From the NCBI GenBank assembly GCA_934647945.1, contig CAKUFK010000001.1, positions 380,265 to 444,264 of the forward strand: DNA of 64,000 nt. Reading direction: 5' to 3'. The first letter of the stretch is position 1. Each line of letters opens with the position of its first letter. Positions 1 through 7,953 of this stretch are shown here, in pieces. The position numbers were made by a program, and so were the translations under genes. The stretch is from an uncultured Eubacteriales bacterium (GTDB taxonomy: Bacteria > Bacillota > Clostridia > Oscillospirales > Acutalibacteraceae). A model generated the notes under the pieces. It was given only the letters and a program-made list of their open reading frames with translations. It made no database searches and was not told where the DNA came from.

Positions 1-25
1 CCGGGCGTTTTCCATTGCGGCAGGG

Positions 26-766
26 TCAGTGGAAAAAGGACGTGGTGTAGTTCAAATACCATTTCCCGTCCTGTTTACACACCATCAGGGTCAACGTATA
101 GGAGCCAAATGCGGCGTAGCTGGAAAGGGATGGCGTATACTCCTCCTGGAAGATAACGAAGATGTAGGCGCTCTTCCCCCTCTTTCCCACCATCACGTCC
201 AACAGCTCCAGCTCACCGTCCGGAATATAGATCTGATCCAATATCGTCGATTCATCGAAGGTATACTGCTCGATCTGCTCGGGCAGTATCAGGTCCAGCA
301 TGAGCTCGCCGTCCTCTTCCTCCAAAGCTCTCCGGAACCCGGCGAAAAGGCGCTCGGGAGAGGCGTGATACCCGAGAAGCACCTGCCGTACAAGGCTGGT
401 GACGCCGACGACCATCAGCAGAGCGGCGACAGCCAGCGCGATCCATTTGATCAGGCGTTTCGGATTCTTTATCGCCGGTTTGGCCGGCTCTGCCGGTCCC
501 TTGTCCGGCTCCCGCGCCGCCATATCCTGCAGGACGATGGAAGGGGGGCCGGGGGGAGGCGGGACAGCTTCGGCGGGGGAGGGTACGGGCGGATACACGG
601 CGGAGGCCGGCTTGGGCGGACCGGGTGGAGGGGCGGGTTCGCCCTGGAGCATCTGTTCGATCTGATGGATGCGCTGGGCCGTCTGGTTCGGGGCGCCGCA
701 TTTCCCACAGAACAAGAGACCGGCGTCAAACTCGTGACCGCAATTTTGACAACGGTAGGTGGACAT
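26..766 (-). CDS. Zinc-ribbon membrane protein, hypothetical
   Basis: The 246-residue product begins with a four-cysteine zinc ribbon (CQNCGHEF, then CGKCGAPN, residues 6-26). A proline-rich cytoplasmic stretch (about 40-95) follows, then one membrane segment (about 107-128). The remaining ~115 residues should lie outside the membrane and resemble the small DUF4878/lumazine-binding-like folds often carried by zinc-ribbon anchor proteins. The start is supported by a GAGGAGGAA site just upstream of the ATG. The function is unknown; a surface or envelope role is inferred from topology only. It shares the Pro-rich-plus-membrane layout with four other proteins in this window. Confidence 0.8.
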   Translation of the reverse strand: MSTYRCQNCGHEFDAGLLFCGKCGAPNQTAQRIHQIEQMLQGEPAPPPGPPKPASAVYPPVPSPAEAVPPPPGPPSIVLQDMAAREPDKGPAEPAKPAIKNPKRLIKWIALAVAALLMVVGVTSLVRQVLLGYHASPERLFAGFRRALEEEDGELMLDLILPEQIEQYTFDESTILDQIYIPDGELELLDVMVGKRGKSAYIFVIFQEEYTPSLSSYAAFGSYTLTLMVCKQDGKWYLNYTTSFFH

Positions 767-795
767 GGATGTTCCTCCTCATACGCTTTGTCCAT

Positions 796-824
796 AGTAT
801 ACCGTATTCCAAAAGGAAAGAAAA
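796..824 (-). promoter_or_regulatory. Probable promoter of the zinc-ribbon gene
   Basis: On the minus strand a TATACT -10 box (796-801) is preceded at 17 bases by a weak TTTTCT -35 box (819-824). It lies about 30 bases upstream of the start codon. Confidence 0.45.
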
Positions 825-854
825 GAGGAAAATGCGTAAAACCGCCCCTTCTCA

Positions 855-890
855 TAAAAACCCCCATCGGAGGTCCGATGGGGGTTTCTT
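855..890 (-). terminator. Rho-independent terminator after corA
   Basis: A perfect 10-bp stem (861-870 with 875-884) and a 4-base loop are followed on the minus strand by five T residues (856-860). It sits immediately downstream of the CorA stop codon. Confidence 0.85.
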
Positions 891-921
891 TCAGCCGGCG
901 ACACCCTTTTTCCTGGGCGCC

Positions 922-1848
922 TCACATCATATCCCGTTTGTGTAGAATGAAAGCCACCACCGCCATGATGATCCCCGACAGCAGGATCGGGAACCAGAAA
1001 AACTGGCTCAGGGGCAGGCCTTCCACGTTCATGCCGTAGAACCCCGCGATGATGTTGGGGATGGAGATGACGATGGTCACCGAGGCGAGCACCTTCATGA
1101 CGATGTTCAGGTTGTTGGAGATTACCGAAGCGAAGGCATCCATGGTGCCGGAGAGGATGTTGAGATAGATGCTGGACATCTCGATGGACTGCTTGATTTC
1201 GATGAGCACATCCTCGAGCAGGTCCTGGTCATCCTCATACAGCTTGATGTATTTGCCCCGCATCAGCTTTTCCAGGGTGGTTTCGTCGGACTTCAGGGAC
1301 GTGGAAAAATACACCAGGGACTTCTCCACGTCCAGCAGGTTGATAAGCTCTTTGTTCTTCATGGATTTGCGCAGCTGTTTTTCCAGGGAGCTCGAGAGTT
1401 TGTCGATCTGCTTGAGAAACTGGAGGAACCGCTGCGCCACCCGCAGCATCAGCCGCAGCACGAACTGGGTTTTGAGATTGGTCTGGACGCCCTTGACCAC
1501 CCCCTCCGCAAACTCGGAGAGAATGGCGTTTTCCCGCAGGGAAACTGTGATCACACAGGATGGGGTGACCAGGATCCCGAGCGGAAGGGTGTAATAGGAG
1601 ACCTCGTCTTTCTGTCGTTCGGCCACGGGCGCGTCGAGGATAATCAGCGTGTTGCCGTCCTCGGCCTCGATGCGGGAGGACTCCTCCTCGTCCAGGGCCG
1701 CCCGGATGAAATCCTGTTCCAGAGAGAACTGGTGGATCAGGCTGTTGATCTCCCGCTCGTCCGGGTTGACCACATTGACCCAGCATCCCTCCTCGAATTC
1801 TTCCCGCAGGCGCACCCGTCCATTGACGGTTTTGTAATAAGCGATCAT
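922..1848 (-). CDS. corA: CorA-family magnesium/divalent cation transporter
   Basis: The 308-residue protein has the long soluble N-terminal domain of CorA and two C-terminal membrane helices (about 248-270 and 281-301). The family signature YGMN (residues 271-274) lies at the end of the first helix, followed by VEGLP in the loop. Members form pentameric channels importing Mg2+, sometimes Co2+ or Ni2+, across the cytoplasmic membrane. The gene is monocistronic, with a terminator after it and an unusually long structured leader before it, which suggests metal-responsive control of its mRNA. Substrate preference cannot be read from sequence. Confidence 0.93.
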   Translation of the reverse strand: MIAYYKTVNGRVRLREEFEEGCWVNVVNPDEREINSLIHQFSLEQDFIRAALDEEESSRIEAEDGNTLIILDAPVAERQKDEVSYYTLPLGILVTPSCVITVSLRENAILSEFAEGVVKGVQTNLKTQFVLRLMLRVAQRFLQFLKQIDKLSSSLEKQLRKSMKNKELINLLDVEKSLVYFSTSLKSDETTLEKLMRGKYIKLYEDDQDLLEDVLIEIKQSIEMSSIYLNILSGTMDAFASVISNNLNIVMKVLASVTIVISIPNIIAGFYGMNVEGLPLSQFFWFPILLSGIIMAVVAFILHKRDMM

Positions 1849-2004
1849 CGGCGCATACCCCTTTCCCGGGAGCCCCGACGGCCGCCAAAAGGCTAGGGCC
1901 GGACCGGATGCGTCCCGCTCTTGTTGACGTTTCGACTGCCAGGGTCAGGACTCACCCCGCCCACCTCCTGTCTGCTTGCCGCACGGCGATAACCGTGCTC
2001 TACC
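1849..2004 (-). promoter_or_regulatory. Long structured 5' leader of corA, candidate metal-sensing riboswitch
   Basis: About 155 bases lie between the predicted transcription start and the corA ATG. On the minus strand GTTGACG (2010-2004) can pair with CGTCAAC (1929-1923), closing a multi-branched region. Inside are a GCACGG/CCGTGC hairpin (1981-1998) and a CAGGA/TCCTG stem. Multi-helix leaders upstream of CorA-type transporters are often M-box or NiCo riboswitches, but I could not match the conserved core of either class, so the class is left open. Confidence 0.5.
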
Positions 2005-2010
2005 GTCAAC

Positions 2011-2038
2011 ATTATAGCACAATATTACACGATTGCAA
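2011..2038 (-). promoter_or_regulatory. corA promoter
   Basis: On the minus strand TTGCAA (2033-2038) and TATAAT (2011-2016) are 16 bases apart, and the -10 is extended by a TGC just upstream of it. Confidence 0.7.
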
Positions 2039-2343
2039 GCGCTATCTGAGGATAAACGCCAGAAATCGCCCGGAAGCGTGTGAAAACAGCCGTATTTGGT
2101 CCAATATCAGCCAATTTAAAGTAATTTTAACATGTCTATCTGCGGTATCCTTAGTCTCCCCGTTTTCTTTCCGCTTCATACCCGCCGGGCCGTTCCTCTA
2201 TTCTTCTTAAATTTTTCCGTTTTTCTCCGGCTTTTTTCACGGGTTTTTCCTCTATAATGAAAAAAATACGGCTGGTTGAAGGTTTTGGAGCCCGCCCCTC
2301 GTTTTTATAGATGGGCGGACGGAAAGGGCGGTGGTGGAGCAGG
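2039..2343. other. Intergenic region between divergent corA and sigma factor genes
   Basis: No gene is visible here. The left half is AT-rich. A TATAAT box at 2253-2258 on the plus strand, without a clear -35, is the likely -10 of the sigma-factor operon. An in-frame ATG at 2311 has no ribosome binding site and is not taken as the start of the next gene. Confidence 0.5.
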
Positions 2344-2844
2344 ATGAACGACGAAGCGTTTGCCGGGCTTGTCCGGGACTATTCCCGCCTGATCTACACG
2401 GTCTGCCGCCGGCTCGTCCACGACGATCAGGAAGCCGAAAACCTGACCCAGGATACCTTTCTCACCGCCTACCGCGCCATCGGCCGCTTCCAGGGGGAGC
2501 ATTACAAGCCCTGGCTGGTACGCATCGCTGTCAACAAAGCCAAGGACCATCTCAAAAGCGCAGGACACGCCCTGACCGAGCCCGCCGAACTCGAAATGCT
2601 GGATGCGTACCCCTCCGCCTCCTCTCCGGCAGCGGAAACTGAGTCCCGGGAAACCGTCGCGCTCATCCGGAAGGCCTGCGAAGAGCTGCCCGAGCCCTAC
2701 CGTCAGGTGGCTCTCCTGCGGTTCTTGGAGGACAAAAGTTACGAGGAAATCGCAGCGGCCCTCGGCAGGCCGCTCAAAACGGTGCAGACACAGGGCCTTC
2801 GGGCCCGTGAAAAGCTGCGAAGGACCTTAAAGGAGGTGCTTTGA
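2344..2844 (+). CDS. ECF-type RNA polymerase sigma factor
   Basis: The product of 166 residues carries sigma region 2 (about 8-70, including the LTQDTFLTAYRAI stretch) and a C-terminal region 4 helix-turn-helix (about 105-160, YEEIAAALGRPLKTVQTQ). There is no region 1 or 3, as in ECF sigma factors. The ATG at 2344 is chosen because GGTGGAG lies about 8 bases upstream, whereas the upstream in-frame ATG at 2311 has no ribosome binding site. It is followed without a gap by a zinc-type anti-sigma factor and two membrane proteins, so it probably responds to an envelope signal and activates its own operon. Confidence 0.92.
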   Translation: MNDEAFAGLVRDYSRLIYTVCRRLVHDDQEAENLTQDTFLTAYRAIGRFQGEHYKPWLVRIAVNKAKDHLKSAGHALTEPAELEMLDAYPSASSPAAETESRETVALIRKACEELPEPYRQVALLRFLEDKSYEEIAAALGRPLKTVQTQGLRAREKLRRTLKEVL

Positions 2845-3357
2845 ATGCTGGATGAACATACGATACGGGACGGCCACCTGACCCCCGAAGCCTTGGACAC
2901 GCTCGCCCGCGGCGCCTGCGACGAACGGGACACCGCCCTGCTCCTATGCCACCTAGAGGCCTGTCCCGCCTGCATGGATGGATATATCGAAGCCGCCTGC
3001 ACGGCCGGAACCGACGAGCCGGCCGGCGGGTATCCGGCTCTGGAATCCCGCATTCTCACGGCTGTCACTCGGGAAAGCCGCCGGGCCAGGGGCCGGATCA
3101 TCGCGGCGAACATCGCGAAGATGTCGGTGGCGGTCGCGCTGACCATGCTCCTCTTTTTCAGCGGCGTGTTCCACAAGCTGGGAGAAAGCACCTCCCACAT
3201 CCTGCAGCCGGTCACCACCGAAGAAGCCCCCCCTCCCGGCCCCGCCCGGGAAAGCCGTTTTGAAAAGCTGGCCGCCGGTTACAGCACAGGTTTTTATACC
3301 CTTGTCGACCGCATTCAAGCATTTTTTATAGGAGATGATGAGCATGACCACGAATAA
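2845..3357 (+). CDS. Zinc-finger anti-sigma factor, membrane-anchored
   Basis: The 170-residue protein has an HxxxCxxC zinc motif (His36, Cys40, Cys43) typical of ZAS anti-sigma domains. A single membrane helix follows at about 86-112, then a short outer segment. The ATG directly follows the sigma-factor stop codon, with a strong AGGAGGTG (2831-2838) inside the preceding gene. Members of this class hold the cognate ECF sigma factor at the membrane until a signal releases it. The partner is inferred to be the adjacent sigma factor. Confidence 0.85.
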   Translation: MLDEHTIRDGHLTPEALDTLARGACDERDTALLLCHLEACPACMDGYIEAACTAGTDEPAGGYPALESRILTAVTRESRRARGRIIAANIAKMSVAVALTMLLFFSGVFHKLGESTSHILQPVTTEEAPPPGPARESRFEKLAAGYSTGFYTLVDRIQAFFIGDDEHDHE

Positions 3358-4039
3358 TGTCCCTCCCTACGCTCCTCCCGCGCCTCCGCCTTTCGTCCCG
3401 CCCGCTGAGCGCCAGACCAAAAATAAATTCTGGACCGTGTTCTGGTCACTCATCCCCGGCGCCGGCCAGATGTATCACGGCCTGATGAAGCGGGGCGTCT
3501 CCCTGATGCTGCTGTTTGCCGGCGTCATCGCGGTCGCCGCCCTCACCTATCTCGCGCCGCTGACCATCCTTCTTCCGGTCATCTGGTTCTATTCCTTTTT
3601 CGACACCATCAACCGCATCAACATGCCGCTGCAGGAATTGCGTCTCCAACCGGACGAGTATATGTTCCTGTCCGGGGACACCCGTCTCCAATTCGGACGG
3701 GACGCTGTCGGCCGCTTTGTGAAAAAGCGGCATCTTCTCTTGGGCTGGGCCCTGGTCATCCTGTCGCTCTGGCTCTGCCTCAAGATGCTGTTCAGCAACA
3801 GCTATTACAGCCTCAACCAGCTGCTGTCCCCCGACGCGATGCGGATCATCCGCGATATCATCAACGTCCTGCCCTCCCTGCTGATCCCGGTCGCCTGCAT
3901 TTTCTTCGGTATCCGCCTGATCGTGGGGAAGAAGGAGCCGGTATACGACGAATACACCATTCCTGGCAAAGAAGGAACCGCCGCTCCGCATCCCCAGGAG
4001 AGCACCCCGTCCGGCGAGGATTCCGCGGCTTCCAAATAA
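3344..4039 (+). CDS. TM2-like multi-pass membrane protein
   Basis: The 231-residue protein starts with a short proline-rich tail. A hydrophobic block with an IPGAGQMYHGLMKRG motif follows, recalling the TM2 domain pattern. About three further membrane segments run to residue 200, ending in a charged cytoplasmic tail. Three ATGs are in frame (3335, 3338, 3344); the last is best spaced from AGGAG at 3330-3334. It overlaps the anti-sigma gene, so translation is probably coupled. It is the third gene of the ECF sigma operon; its role is unknown. Confidence 0.75.
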   Translation: MTTNNVPPYAPPAPPPFVPPAERQTKNKFWTVFWSLIPGAGQMYHGLMKRGVSLMLLFAGVIAVAALTYLAPLTILLPVIWFYSFFDTINRINMPLQELRLQPDEYMFLSGDTRLQFGRDAVGRFVKKRHLLLGWALVILSLWLCLKMLFSNSYYSLNQLLSPDAMRIIRDIINVLPSLLIPVACIFFGIRLIVGKKEPVYDEYTIPGKEGTAAPHPQESTPSGEDSAASK

Positions 4040-4081
4040 TCCCCGCTGCCCATTCACTCGATATCAAGGAGGACTACGATC

Positions 4082-4987
4082 ATGGACATTCAAACCTATC
4101 CCGCCGGGCAGGCGCCGGACGATATGATAAGACCCGAAAACACCCCTCTTCCCCCGTCACCTCCGTCTCCCGCCCCCGTGCCTCCGGCACCGCCGGCGGC
4201 TCCGCTTCCGGTGCAGCCGGTCCGTCCTCCCAGACGGGTGGGGACCTTTACGCTCGGTCTAACCCTTGTGATTCTGGGCGTCTTTGTCCCTCTCGCCCTA
4301 TATTTCGGAGGGAATGCCTGGAAGCTGCTCCAGTTTGCCCCGGTGGTACTGCTCTGCCTGGGCGTCGAAATCCTCATCTATGCCATCCGGTTCAAAACCG
4401 AGAAATTCCGTTATGACGGCCTGTCCATCTTCATGGTGGTCCTCATCACCTTTGTCACCCTGATCGGATCCTTAATCGGGCCGCCCATCGCCCACGCGGC
4501 GTCTTACGCAGAGCGCCTGGCGGCCGAGCGGAACAAGGCGGTCCATACCGTCGAATCCGCCATGGCGGATGCCCGCTGCACAGGCAATGCCTATGCCAAT
4601 GATTACGAGGAGACCCGCATCTGGACCTCGATGAACCGGGATGTCGACGACATCGCCGACTGGCCCGTCACCGTCAGCGCCAATCTGTATACGGTGGACA
4701 ACACCCAGACCCCTTCCAAAGAGCAGATCGCGGCCGCCTTCGCCGCCATCGCGACCTCCTGCGGGGAAAATGGCGGCATTCGGGAGCTCCGGCTGCGCAT
4801 CCAGGTCGAGGAGCCCGACGCCCACACCGAGTATAGCGTACGCATCGCGGGCAATCCCATCCGCCCGGTTTCCACCGATGACATGGCCGCCCGGCTGATC
4901 ATCCGGAGCGAGCCCAACGCCACCACGCCGTCTACCACGCCGGCGACCACATCCGGCACGGAATCCTCCGCCGCGACCGAAGCCTGA
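4082..4987 (+). CDS. Proline-rich membrane protein, hypothetical
   Basis: The 301-residue product has a proline/alanine-rich N-terminal tail (about 20-55). Three closely packed membrane helices follow (about 58-80, 83-105, 115-137), recalling LiaF/LiaI-type N-terminal modules. A soluble outer domain of about 150 residues ends in a Thr/Ser-rich tail. It is the last gene of the ECF sigma operon, preceded by AAGGAGGA and followed by a strong terminator. The layout suggests an envelope stress target; no enzymatic motif was found. Confidence 0.75.
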   Translation: MDIQTYPAGQAPDDMIRPENTPLPPSPPSPAPVPPAPPAAPLPVQPVRPPRRVGTFTLGLTLVILGVFVPLALYFGGNAWKLLQFAPVVLLCLGVEILIYAIRFKTEKFRYDGLSIFMVVLITFVTLIGSLIGPPIAHAASYAERLAAERNKAVHTVESAMADARCTGNAYANDYEETRIWTSMNRDVDDIADWPVTVSANLYTVDNTQTPSKEQIAAAFAAIATSCGENGGIRELRLRIQVEEPDAHTEYSVRIAGNPIRPVSTDDMAARLIIRSEPNATTPSTTPATTSGTESSAATEA

Positions 4988-5036
4988 ACAAATCTGAAAC
5001 ACACCGATCCCCCCTGTTTTTTGCAGAAACATACCG

Positions 5037-5072
5037 AAAAGGGGCCGTTTGCTGTCGCAAACGGCCCCTTTT
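5037..5072. terminator. Bidirectional terminator between convergent genes
   Basis: A 16-bp stem (AAAAGGGGCCGTTTGC with its complement) and a 4-base loop end in a run of T on the plus strand. A matching A-run at the left base lets it also work leftward for the amidase operon. Confidence 0.9.
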
Positions 5073-5133
5073 TAGATTGGATTTCATCCGCGCGCCCTCC
5101 CACCGTCCGGGCCGCGGCGCAGGCCCCGCCTTC

Positions 5134-6459
5134 CTACCACTCCGGATAGACGACCGGGTCGCAGAAGCTCTCGATAGTCAGCGCCGCCGAGATGAGGCGC
5201 GCCTCGTCCGCGCCATACAGGATCACGCCGCGGGGCTGCCCGTTCTCCGTCATGCACAGGCGCAGGGCCATCGAGGGCAGGCCGGTGAAATGCGGGATCT
5301 CCGTCGGCCCGGTCATGACGCACGCGTCGTAATCGCGGCAGGCCTCCCGCATCCGGCGGCGCCACTTATCCCGCTCGGCCAGCGCCGCCCGGTAAGGCGG
5401 GTCGTCGAGATTTCCGGACGCCCCAAGCGCAGCACGCAAGACGGCGTTCCCATAGGCCATCATCGGTTCCGGATGGGCCTCATAGTAGGCTACGATGTCC
5501 CGGAGGGTTTCCGCGCGGCCGCCGTCCCTCAAATATGCCTCCAAATCGTGCCGGAACTCGCACCGCATCAGGTCGCCCATATAGGGGATCGGCGGATGGA
5601 GGACCTCCGTCAGACGGACTCCCGCCCCGCGGAGCCGCTGAAACAGGGTTTCATACCTTGCTAGCTGGCTGTCCGAAACCTGATCGCGGCCGGCGATGTT
5701 GACGGCGAGGCGCAGCGTCCGGGGATCGGCCGGCAGGGCCGGCGGGAGCGGAGAGGCCCGCATGCTGCTGTACAGCATCCAGGCGTCGGCCGCGTCCCGC
5801 GTCAGCGGGCCAGCGCTGTCCAGGGTATGCGAAATGGGGATTATCCCCTTTCCCGGCAGCGAGCCGTGGGCCGGCTTGAGCCCGGTCACGCCGTTTTGGG
5901 TCGCGCAGCCGACGATGGAAAAGGAGGTGTCGGTCCCCACGGCGGCGGCGCAGAACCCGGCCGATACCGCGACCGCCGAGCCGGTGCTAGAACCCCCCGG
6001 ATCCATCGCGGGATCGAAGGCGCCAATCACCTGCCCGCCCCGGGAACTGTACCCGTTCGGCATGTCCGGCGAGGTGTAGTTGGCGAACTCCGTCATATTG
6101 GTCTTGCCGAGGATGACCGCCCCGTTCCGGCGGAGATTCGCGATGACCGGGGCGTCCTCCGCCGCGACATTATCCGCGAGGGACAGGCTGCCGGCGGTGG
6201 TATGGAGCCCTTTGACATCGATATTGTCCTTGACCAGGACCGGCAGCCCGAACAACGGCAGCGCGCGATTCTGCCCGGCGGCGTCCAGCTTCCGCGCCTG
6301 CTCCGGCGCGGACGGATCCAGCTCCGCCACCGTGTTCAGCCTGCCATCGTGTTTTTCGATGCGCCGCCGGTAGGCCCGGACGAGCTCCTCGGCGCCGATC
6401 CGCCCCTCCCCCAGAGCCTGTCTGAGCTGCCGGGCCGTGCTGTGATGGAGCGCTTCCAT
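5134..6459 (-). CDS. Amidase signature family hydrolase (GatA-like)
   Basis: The 441-residue protein shows the amidase signature. A catalytic lysine lies in VLVKDNID, the glycine/serine stretch DPGGSSTGSAVAV supplies the Ser-cisSer-Lys triad, and the family-length C-terminal half is present. The start at 6459 follows a well-placed AGGAGGA; the upstream in-frame ATG has no such site. No gatB or gatC is nearby, so a stand-alone amidase is more likely than a subunit of the tRNA amidotransferase. The substrate is unknown. It is the last gene of a leftward operon after gdpd and cobO. Confidence 0.85.
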   Translation of the reverse strand: MEALHHSTARQLRQALGEGRIGAEELVRAYRRRIEKHDGRLNTVAELDPSAPEQARKLDAAGQNRALPLFGLPVLVKDNIDVKGLHTTAGSLSLADNVAAEDAPVIANLRRNGAVILGKTNMTEFANYTSPDMPNGYSSRGGQVIGAFDPAMDPGGSSTGSAVAVSAGFCAAAVGTDTSFSIVGCATQNGVTGLKPAHGSLPGKGIIPISHTLDSAGPLTRDAADAWMLYSSMRASPLPPALPADPRTLRLAVNIAGRDQVSDSQLARYETLFQRLRGAGVRLTEVLHPPIPYMGDLMRCEFRHDLEAYLRDGGRAETLRDIVAYYEAHPEPMMAYGNAVLRAALGASGNLDDPPYRAALAERDKWRRRMREACRDYDACVMTGPTEIPHFTGLPSMALRLCMTENGQPRGVILYGADEARLISAALTIESFCDPVVYPEW

Positions 6460-6508
6460 GCCGTCTCCTCCTGACCTCCGTATCCCGTTCAAGCCATACC
6501 CCGGACGC

Positions 6509-7027
6509 CTACCATTCGACGCCTCGCCTGGCGGACTGCCCTGAGGCGTAAGGATGTTTGACCGCCCGCATATCGGTGATATATTCCGCGGCGTCCCGCA
6601 GCCGCGCGGATGGATTCCGCCCGGTCAGGACCACTTCCTGGCCTTCCGGCCGGTTCCGGAGGTACGAAAGCAGCGCCGTTTCCTCCAAAAGTCCTGTCCC
6701 CACCGCGTCGAGCACCTCGTCGAGGACCACCAGGTCGAGCTCACGCCGCTGTTCAATCAGGCCCAGCAGCTCCGCGTAAAACCGCGCCGCCTCGCCCCGC
6801 TGCTCCGGCGTCATGGCAAAGGTGAAGGGCACCTCGGGAAGAAACGGGAATAGCGTGACTCCGGCCAGCCCGGCCAAGGCCCGGCACTCCCCCGAGCTGC
6901 CGTCCTTGAGAAACTGGGCGACCCCCACCGCAAACCCCTGCCCGGCCGCCCGCAGGGCGAGGCCCATGGCCGCGGTCGTCTTGCCCTTCCCATCTCCGCA
7001 ATAGAGATGGACACATCCCGTTTCCAT
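6509..7027 (-). CDS. cobO: Cob(I)alamin / corrinoid adenosyltransferase (CobA/CobO/BtuR family)
   Basis: The 172-residue protein has the characteristic P-loop GDGKGKTTAA near the N terminus (about 10-19) and the DLVVLDEVLDAV segment (about 114-125). It matches the BtuR/CobO family in length. The enzyme transfers the 5'-deoxyadenosyl group of ATP to cobalt in reduced corrinoids, making coenzyme B12 forms. The start codon overlaps the stop of the upstream GDPD gene (TAATG), so translation is probably coupled. No other cobalamin gene is in the window, so it may serve salvage. Confidence 0.92.
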   Translation of the reverse strand: METGCVHLYCGDGKGKTTAAMGLALRAAGQGFAVGVAQFLKDGSSGECRALAGLAGVTLFPFLPEVPFTFAMTPEQRGEAARFYAELLGLIEQRRELDLVVLDEVLDAVGTGLLEETALLSYLRNRPEGQEVVLTGRNPSARLRDAAEYITDMRAVKHPYASGQSARRGVEW

Positions 7028-7770
7028 TACGCATGCTCCTCGCAATAGGCCCGCACCCGGTCGGGCACGTTCGTGATGATGCCGGTCACCCCATAGGATA
7101 CCGCCAGCGCGATGTCCTCCGGCGAATCCACCGTCCAGACGTTGACATCGATGCCGTGCGCCAGGCAGGTATCGACGATCTCCTTGTTGATGCTGTGCAG
7201 ATAGGGGTGGATCGCATCGGCGTTGTAGGCGCGAACCAGCTCCAGCGTTTCCTCCGGGGTCTTGGGATCGCCGCCGTACAGCAGTCCGGTGCGCAAAACC
7301 GGATACTGGGCCTTGAGGTCCCGCAGCCATCCGTGCCCGAAGCTCGAAAACAGGGTCCGCTCCACACAGCCAAATCGCTGCAGGGTCTCAAAGAGCAGAC
7401 GGTAGGCCGCCTCCATGTCCGTCCCCTCCCGGAACGGGCCCTTGATCTCGATATTGATCGGATCGACGTCCTTGACCACTTCGAGCAGTTCCTCCAGGGT
7501 GGGCAGAGGGGTTCCCGCAAAAACGGGTGAAAATTTCCCGCCGAAATCGTATGCCTTGAGCTGTTCGACCGTCATATCCTGGATTTTTCCCTGGCCGTTG
7601 GAGGTGCGGGCGATCTCGTCGTCGTGGCAGACGACAAAGCGGCCGTCCCGGGTCAGGTGGATGTCCGTCTCGATCCCGTCGGCCTTCTGCTCGAGGGCCA
7701 GACGGAACGCGGGCAGGGTGTTTTCGGGCGCGTATGCGGAGGCTCCGCGATGGGCGTGGATGATCGGCAT
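7027..7770 (-). CDS. Glycerophosphodiester phosphodiesterase
   Basis: The 247-residue protein has the GDPD hallmarks. HRGASAYAPENT near the N terminus carries the catalytic histidine, GIETDIHLTRDG supplies metal ligands, and HDD follows. The family is a TIM barrel that hydrolyses glycerophosphodiesters to glycerol-3-phosphate and an alcohol. No signal peptide is seen, so a cytoplasmic UgpQ-like enzyme is likely. It is the first gene of an operon with cobO and an amidase and has its own promoter. Confidence 0.93.
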   Translation of the reverse strand: MPIIHAHRGASAYAPENTLPAFRLALEQKADGIETDIHLTRDGRFVVCHDDEIARTSNGQGKIQDMTVEQLKAYDFGGKFSPVFAGTPLPTLEELLEVVKDVDPINIEIKGPFREGTDMEAAYRLLFETLQRFGCVERTLFSSFGHGWLRDLKAQYPVLRTGLLYGGDPKTPEETLELVRAYNADAIHPYLHSINKEIVDTCLAHGIDVNVWTVDSPEDIALAVSYGVTGIITNVPDRVRAYCEEHA

Positions 7771-7802
7771 AAAAAGAGGACTCCTTTCGTCGCTTTTTCC
7801 TG

Positions 7803-7831
7803 ATTATACCGCGCCCGCGGGCAAAAGACAA
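7803..7831 (-). promoter_or_regulatory. Promoter of the gdpd-cobO-amidase operon
   Basis: On the minus strand TTGTCT (7826-7831) and TATAAT (7803-7808) are 17 bases apart, upstream of the GDPD start. Confidence 0.75.
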
Positions 7832-7872
7832 ACCTTTTTGCGGGGCTTCTGCCCCCTTTTTTCTTTACATCG

Positions 7873-7902
7873 TTGTAATATTCCTCCTCTATACTGTATA
7901 CT
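7873..7902 (+). promoter_or_regulatory. Promoter of ppx-ppk
   Basis: TTGTAA (7873-7878) and TATACT (7897-7902) are 18 bases apart, about 50 bases upstream of the ppx start and divergent from the gdpd promoter. Confidence 0.65.
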
Positions 7903-7953
7903 ATAGGGGAGGTTCCGGGTTTCCCCGACGGCAATCGGAAAGGCTGGTGGAAT

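Noticed and set aside
7028..7330. N-terminal extension of the CobO frame
   Set aside because: The extra 100 codons are antisense-free but lie in another frame of the GDPD gene; the true start is the ATG overlapping the GDPD stop.
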